Shown: piece by piece, positions 59,618 through 64,000 of the stretch | Layout: each line of letters opens with the position of its first letter | Numbering within the stretch: the first letter of the stretch is position 1 | Origin: an uncultured Lachnobacterium sp. | GTDB lineage: Bacteria > Bacillota > Clostridia > Lachnospirales > Lachnospiraceae | DNA: 64,000 nt | Assembly (NCBI GenBank): GCA_900550545.1 | Contig: URSS01000010.1 | Coordinates: forward strand, 1-64,000 | Direction of reading: 5' to 3' | Translations under genes and position numbers: made by a program | The notes under the pieces: generated by a model | Databases searched by the model: none | Told to the model about the DNA's origin: nothing | The model's input: only the letters and a program-made list of their open reading frames with translations

Positions 59618-60562
59618 ATGATGTGGAAGATTGTGGCAGTGGCAGGCCTGGCCGGACTTGCGTTGGCAGAGGCCGGGGGCTGTACATATTTTTACCGAAG
59701 AACTATGATGCGCTATAACGCAAAGCGGGAACGCACGATGAAGATGTCCGGTGTCAATTGGGAACAGTATTATGAACAGATCGAACCAAAGCGGGAATGG
59801 ATGATGCAGCAGCCACATGAGGATGTATGGATCCGTTCCGATGACGGTCTGCGGCTTCATGCCACATATTTTAAGGGGGCAGAAGGAAAAAAGGCAGTTA
59901 TCTGTTTTCACGGATACACGAGTGACGGACTATCGGATTATGGAAGTCTGTCCAATTACTATCTGAAACGGGGATTTCGTATGTTGCTTGTGGATGCCAG
60001 AGCCCACGGACAAAGTGAAGGAAAATACATAGGCTTTGGAAACAAAGACCGCTACGATGCGTTGGGCTGGATCTTGTGGATGATTCAAAAAGTCGGGGAA
60101 GATGCAGAGATTGTGCTGCACGGTGATTCAATGGGAGGAGCCACAGTCCTGATGGCCAGCGGACTGGATCTGCCAAAAGAAGTAAAGGCAATCGTCTCTG
60201 ACTGCGCATTTACTTCGCCAAAGGCAGTGTTTACGCATGTACTGCATACTATGTATCATATGCCGGCATTTCCAATGATTCCGATTGCGGATGCAGTCAA
60301 CCGGAAAAAAGCAGGATATGGACTCGATGACTGCAATGCCGCGCGGGAAGTGCGAAAGGCGAAGGTACCGATTTTATTTATCCATGGCGACAGCGACAGT
60401 TTTGTACCTTGTCACATGTGTGAAGAACTATACGAAAACTGCGCCTCACAGAAAATGAAACTTATCGTAAAAGGCGCAGGACATTGTGAGAGCTATTACA
60501 AAGAAACAGAGCAGTTTGAAAAAGCACTGGATGAATTATGCCGGAAAGGAGCTATCAATTGA
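59618..60562 (+). CDS. Membrane-anchored alpha/beta hydrolase
   Basis: 314-residue serine hydrolase. An N-terminal hydrophobic segment (about 2-18), oxyanion region CFHGYTSDGLSDY, nucleophile elbow GDSMGGA (Ser, G-x-S-x-G), acid Asp in FIHGDSDSFVP and catalytic His in GAGHCESY. It resembles bacterial acyl-peptide/lysophospholipase-type hydrolases. In this cluster it may act as a release or editing thioesterase; that is inference. Ends in a 1-bp TGATG overlap with the condensation gene. Confidence 0.9.
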   Translation: MMWKIVAVAGLAGLALAEAGGCTYFYRRTMMRYNAKRERTMKMSGVNWEQYYEQIEPKREWMMQQPHEDVWIRSDDGLRLHATYFKGAEGKKAVICFHGYTSDGLSDYGSLSNYYLKRGFRMLLVDARAHGQSEGKYIGFGNKDRYDALGWILWMIQKVGEDAEIVLHGDSMGGATVLMASGLDLPKEVKAIVSDCAFTSPKAVFTHVLHTMYHMPAFPMIPIADAVNRKKAGYGLDDCNAAREVRKAKVPILFIHGDSDSFVPCHMCEELYENCASQKMKLIVKGAGHCESYYKETEQFEKALDELCRKGAIN

Positions 60563-61977
60563 TGAAAACAAGAAATGGATTTCAGGTATATCCGCTTACC
60601 GTAGCACAGAAATTTCATTTATTTTATCTGCCATACTGCCCGAATGCGGCAGTGCTCAATATTGGAACAAGTCTGACGATTGGAACAGAAGTGGATTTTG
60701 ATGTACTTCGCGAGGCTATTTACAAGGCTTATGAGCGCAATGAAGGAATGCGCATCCGTTTTACGAAAGATGAAGATGGCACCTGTTATCAGTATGTGGT
60801 AGACAGCGAGACCGATAAAAAGGAACGGATGATTGACTTTGTGGATTTTTCTGACAAAACAATGGAAGAAGCTGCACAAATCATGCAGAAATGGACCACG
60901 GTTCCTTTCGAATTTGAAGATTCACCGATGAACAAAATTGTCATGATTCATACACCGGACGGATTCAATGGCGTTTATTTTCTGGGGCATCATATGGTTG
61001 TGGATGCACAGTCGCTCATTGCTTTTTTGAAAGATATCATTGAGATATACTGCAATGCAAAGTACGAGGGCGTGCCTTATCCGAAAGAAATGTGTTCCTA
61101 TATTGAACAGCTGAAAAAAGATCTTCTGTACGAAGCAGGCAGCAAAGCACAGCAGAAGGACCGCGAATTTTTTGAAAATATCATTCGACAGTCGGAGCCG
61201 GTATATAACGGAATCAAAGGAACCGGAAAGCTTGAGGCAGCAAGAAAGATGTTTCATGCACCGAAGCTTCGCACGGCATTCAATGCGACCGATGATGTGA
61301 AATCGGCTTTGGATATCTTTCATCTCGAGGAGGAACCGACCCGAAGGCTGATGGATTTCTGCAAAGAATATCATATCTCGCTGGCATGTCTGCTGCTCAT
61401 GGGACTGCGTACTTATTTCCAGAAAGAAAATGGACAGGACGATGTGTCGATCAACAATGCCATCGCCAGACGTGCAACATTAAAAGAAAAGAAGAGCGGT
61501 GGAACAAGAATTCATTCGTTCCCGTTCCGCACGATTTTTTCAAAGGATATGAAATTTATTGATGCAATCTATGCCATAAGGGATAAACAAAACGAGCTGT
61601 TCCGCCATGCAAATTACAATCCGACCGAGTATTTTGCGTATCGTTCCAAAGTGTACAAACAGCCGAAAGCGGGACTGACCTATGAGCCAATGTCTCTGAC
61701 GTATCAGCCGATGACCTTGCGGGAAAAAGGACTTGATGATATGGGTGGCATTCCGTATAAGACAAAGTGGTATCCGAACGGAATGACCACACAGGCAATG
61801 TATCTGACGGTGATGCATCGGCCGGAGGACAACGGATTGGATTTCAATTTTGAACATCAGGTAAAAGCGGTAAGCAGAAAAGACCTGGAATACCTGTATT
61901 ATTACCTTTGCAAAATCATGTTCAAAGGTGCAGAAAATCCGCAGCTTACGATTGGTGAGATCATTCAGTTAGTGTAG
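60562..61977 (+). CDS. Stand-alone condensation-domain protein (NRPS C-domain type)
   Basis: 471-residue protein covering one complete C-domain superfamily fold. The catalytic motif reads LGHHMVVDAQSL (H-H-x-x-x-D), the N-terminal lobe begins YPLTVAQKFHLFYL, and the C-terminal lobe contains LACLLLMGLRTYF and INNAIARRATL. C-domains join an activated acyl or aminoacyl thioester to an amine or hydroxyl nucleophile; PapA-like acyltransferases share the fold. No A or carrier domain is fused; both are encoded as separate genes next to it. ATG 60562 is preferred (AAAGGAG upstream). Confidence 0.87.
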   Translation: MKTRNGFQVYPLTVAQKFHLFYLPYCPNAAVLNIGTSLTIGTEVDFDVLREAIYKAYERNEGMRIRFTKDEDGTCYQYVVDSETDKKERMIDFVDFSDKTMEEAAQIMQKWTTVPFEFEDSPMNKIVMIHTPDGFNGVYFLGHHMVVDAQSLIAFLKDIIEIYCNAKYEGVPYPKEMCSYIEQLKKDLLYEAGSKAQQKDREFFENIIRQSEPVYNGIKGTGKLEAARKMFHAPKLRTAFNATDDVKSALDIFHLEEEPTRRLMDFCKEYHISLACLLLMGLRTYFQKENGQDDVSINNAIARRATLKEKKSGGTRIHSFPFRTIFSKDMKFIDAIYAIRDKQNELFRHANYNPTEYFAYRSKVYKQPKAGLTYEPMSLTYQPMTLREKGLDDMGGIPYKTKWYPNGMTTQAMYLTVMHRPEDNGLDFNFEHQVKAVSRKDLEYLYYYLCKIMFKGAENPQLTIGEIIQLV

Positions 61978-61992
61978 AAAAAGGAGAGAGTT

Positions 61993-62214
61993 ATGTTTGA
62001 ACAGTTAGTGGACATTATATGTAACTATGTCGAGGTAGAGCCGGAAAATGTGCATCCGGAGTCTCGTTTTATGGAAGATCTTGGATTTACGTCCTTTGAT
62101 TTTATGAGCATGTTAGGAGAGATTGAGGAAACGTTCGACGTCGAACTCGAACAGGAAAAAGCAGCTGGTATCCGCACGGTGCAGGAAGCGGTCGATTATC
62201 TGGAAACATTGTAA
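61993..62214 (+). CDS. Acyl/peptidyl carrier protein
   Basis: 73-residue four-helix carrier protein with the phosphopantetheine site LGFTSFDFM; the usual Asp-Ser-Leu is Thr-Ser-Phe, keeping the modified Ser (residue 38). The Asp-to-Thr change one residue before Ser occurs in some discrete carrier proteins. Lies between the condensation gene and the ligase gene, so it should shuttle the activated substrate. AAAGGAGAG ribosome site. Confidence 0.92.
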   Translation: MFEQLVDIICNYVEVEPENVHPESRFMEDLGFTSFDFMSMLGEIEETFDVELEQEKAAGIRTVQEAVDYLETL

Positions 62215-62236
62215 GTCCAATCGGAAGGAGAAAATT

Positions 62237-63808
62237 ATGGAATATCGTATCTATCATACAATCAAAGAAATCGTAAAGCATGCAGAAGATACCTACGGCT
62301 CCTGCGATGCGGTGCGATACAAAACCGGCAAAGACACGATTGAGGCAAAAACATATCGGCAGATTGGAAAGGATAGCCGGCATTTTTCCAATGCAATTGA
62401 AAAACTCGGACAGCAGGGCGCGCACATTGCATTGATCGGTGTGACTTCTTATCCGTGGCTTGTTTCGTATTTTGGAATCGTAAACGGCGGCAGTGTGGCG
62501 GTACCGCTGGATGTGGCACTTCCGGCAGAGGAACTGTGCGAGCTGATGCGCCGGGCAGATGTCACGATGCTTGTGGTGGATGACATTCGAAAAGATGTGG
62601 TTGAAGCTGCAAAAAATACTTGTCCGTTTTTGCAATATATCGTATCCATGGGGCAGGAACCCGTTGAAGGTTGTCTGTCAATGAAAGATCTGCTCGCAGA
62701 GAGAGCAGAAGATATTCGTGTGGAAAATACAGAAAGCACCCGTGCAGAAAATGCAAAAGGTACCGGTACAGAAAAAGAAATCGATCCGGATGCGCTTTGT
62801 ACGATCATGTTTACTTCCGGAACAACAGGAAAAAGCAAAGGTGTGATGCTGACCCAGCGAAATCTTGCGGAAAATGCGACCTGTCTGGATATGAAGATCG
62901 AAGAAAATTCGGTAATTTTATCTGTGCTTCCGATTCATCATGCATACTGTCTGAGCATGGATATCTTAAAAGGATTTTCGGTGGGAAGCACGATCTGTAT
63001 CAACGATTCGCTCATGCGCGTGGCGAGAAATATACAATTGTTCCGGCCGCAGATCATGCTGATGGTTCCGCTGATGATCGAAAGCCTTGCAAAGAAGTTG
63101 GAGGCTGCAGAAGGACTTCCGGCAGAAGTTGTAAAAGAGAAAGTGTTCGGTGCACAGTTCCATACAATTTTCAGCGGAGGTGCGTATCTGAATCCAGAGT
63201 ACATTGACCTGTTTGCACGTTATGGAATTTCGGTGCTTCAGGGCTATGGAATGACGGAGTGTGCACCGGTCATCGCAACGACGGTCGCATGGAACCAGAA
63301 GAAAGATTCCGTCGGACAGCTGCTTCCAAACTGCGAGGCAAAGTCGGTGGACGGTGAACTTTGGGTGCGGGGCAGCAGTGTGATGTCCGGTTATTATAAA
63401 ATGCCGGAGGAGACAGCGGCAGCATTGGAAGACGGCTGGCTGAAAACCGGTGATCTGGGTTATGTGGATGATGAGGGCTTTGTCTATCTGACCGGCCGAA
63501 AGAAGAATCTGATCATTACCAAAAACGGAGAAAATGTCTCGCCGGAAGAAATCGAAAATAAACTGAGCATAAAGCGACTTGTGGCAGAGGTTCTTGTGCG
63601 AGAGGCAGAGGGCGTCATCGAGGCAGAGATATTCCCGGATCATGAATATGCCACGAAAGCAGGCATAGAAGATGTGCCGGCAAAGCTGCAGGAAATCATC
63701 GACAGTTACAATAAAGATGTTCCGGCATACAAGCGCGTGTTTCGCCTGAAAGTGCGAAAGGAAGAATTCCCAAAGACTGCGTCGCGGAAAATAAAAAGAA
63801 AAATCTAA
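62237..63808 (+). CDS. AMP-forming acyl/aryl ligase (stand-alone A-domain type)
   Basis: 523-residue ANL-superfamily enzyme. A3 motif FTSGTTGKSKGVMLT, A5 QGYGMTECAP, A7/A8 TGDLGYVDDEGFVYLTGRKKNLIITKNGENVSP, and A10 lysine in PKTASRKIKRK. A Glu/Thr/Ala/Asn-rich insert (about 160-185) precedes the A3 motif. The overall pattern is closer to acyl-CoA/acyl-ACP ligases than to amino acid A-domains, so a fatty or aryl acid is the more likely substrate. Start ATG 62237 with GGAAGGAG; a longer upstream frame is rejected because it runs through the carrier gene. Confidence 0.93.
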   Translation: MEYRIYHTIKEIVKHAEDTYGSCDAVRYKTGKDTIEAKTYRQIGKDSRHFSNAIEKLGQQGAHIALIGVTSYPWLVSYFGIVNGGSVAVPLDVALPAEELCELMRRADVTMLVVDDIRKDVVEAAKNTCPFLQYIVSMGQEPVEGCLSMKDLLAERAEDIRVENTESTRAENAKGTGTEKEIDPDALCTIMFTSGTTGKSKGVMLTQRNLAENATCLDMKIEENSVILSVLPIHHAYCLSMDILKGFSVGSTICINDSLMRVARNIQLFRPQIMLMVPLMIESLAKKLEAAEGLPAEVVKEKVFGAQFHTIFSGGAYLNPEYIDLFARYGISVLQGYGMTECAPVIATTVAWNQKKDSVGQLLPNCEAKSVDGELWVRGSSVMSGYYKMPEETAAALEDGWLKTGDLGYVDDEGFVYLTGRKKNLIITKNGENVSPEEIENKLSIKRLVAEVLVREAEGVIEAEIFPDHEYATKAGIEDVPAKLQEIIDSYNKDVPAYKRVFRLKVRKEEFPKTASRKIKRKI

Positions 63809-63812
63809 AAAG

Positions 63813-63842
63813 TTGGAAATCGAACATACTTTCTGATATAAT
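63813..63842 (+). promoter_or_regulatory. Promoter with LexA-like box, upstream of a Y-family polymerase
   Basis: TTGGAA-N18-TATAAT. The spacer contains CGAACATACTTTC (63821-63833), one mismatch from the GAAC-N4-GTTC LexA core. The leader to the start codon can fold: GGATGTG (about 63849) with CACATCC (about 63896), with inner GTAATT/AATTAC. Confidence 0.65.
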
Positions 63843-63920
63843 GGAATGCGGATGTGGCATGTAATTTCTGTCATAAGGAGGGAATTACGAAGCACATCCA
63901 CATTTATTAGGAGGTATCAG

Positions 63921-64000
63921 ATGGAAGAACAGCACATCTATATTGCAATTGATCTGAAATCATTTTATGCTTCGGTAGAGTGCGTCGAGCGCGAACTCGA
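63921..64000 (+). CDS. Y-family DNA polymerase (UmuC/DinB type), 5' part only
   Basis: The first 26 codons read MEEQHIYIAIDLKSFYASVE and continue into a Cys-Val-Glu-Arg-Glu sequence. This matches the start of Y-family translesion polymerases, including the metal-binding Asp and the F-Y-A-S-V-E-C segment. The gene runs off the window. AGGAGG precedes the ATG by seven to eight bases, and the LexA-like box upstream fits SOS control. Confidence 0.88.
   Translation, partial: MEEQHIYIAIDLKSFYASVECVEREL

Noticed and set aside
1..64000. CRISPR arrays, prophage genes and rRNA operons
   Set aside because: No regularly spaced repeats, phage structural or integrase genes, or rRNA sequences were seen anywhere in the window.

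Overview
The window reads as chromosomal DNA of a low-to-medium GC, Gram-positive, endospore-forming anaerobe of the Clostridia, most likely a gut Lachnospiraceae. The basis is the sporulation gene set (spoIIGA-sigE, sigG, spoIIIAA-AH, a SpoIIM-like gene), strong AGGAGG ribosome sites, Firmicutes-type sigma-A promoters, a T-box, a preQ1 riboswitch, a Cheo-type LexA box and an oxygen-reducing flavodiiron protein. The family assignment is inference; no rRNA is present.

Layout. 1-85: right end of an IS200/IS605-type element, abutting a secreted M14 carboxypeptidase. 1590-14891: lgt, then a division and wall (dcw) cluster (mraZ, rsmH, ftsL, two class B PBPs, murD, ftsW/spoVE, ftsQ, ftsZ) running into spoIIGA-sigE. 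mraY, murE, murF, murG and ftsA are absent. 14968-18322: beta-CASP RNase, inverted sigG, a 46-codon gene, and queT under a preQ1-I riboswitch. 18490-29930: one tightly overlapping operon: exported GATase-like membrane protein, ABC ATPase, ABC permease, coiled-coil Asn/Gly-rich membrane protein, MoxR ATPase, DUF58 protein and a 1479-residue protein with three VWA domains. An ABC-class ATPase follows. 31689-37882: T-box-controlled proS, fprA, a sigma-factor-like protein without region 4, and argS. 37949-42647: complete spoIIIAA-AH operon. 42724-49506: prfC, thioredoxin, LexA-controlled recA with recX, rny, a Nudix hydrolase and a SpoIIM-like gene.

49514-50126 is a non-coding palindrome of about 600 bp whose arms share a 40/40 identical block and include the terminator T-tracts of both flanking genes. 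Next come DAHP synthase, aroD, tRNA-Arg(CCG), an SH3-domain membrane protein, rluF-ligA, metA and a YefM-YoeB toxin-antitoxin pair. 58456-63808 is a small TetR-controlled cluster: SCP2-like protein, alpha/beta hydrolase, stand-alone condensation domain, stand-alone carrier protein and stand-alone AMP-forming ligase. It resembles a dissected NRPS or lipopeptide module. The window ends inside a Y-family DNA polymerase gene with a LexA-like box in its promoter.

The points most worth following up are: (i) the palindrome at 49514-50126; (ii) the ftsZ/spoIIGA junction, where a terminator arm doubles as the spoIIGA ribosome site and brackets a Spo0A-type promoter; (iii) the C/carrier/A mini-cluster; (iv) the MoxR-DUF58-triple-VWA-ABC operon; (v) the sigma-like protein at 35218.
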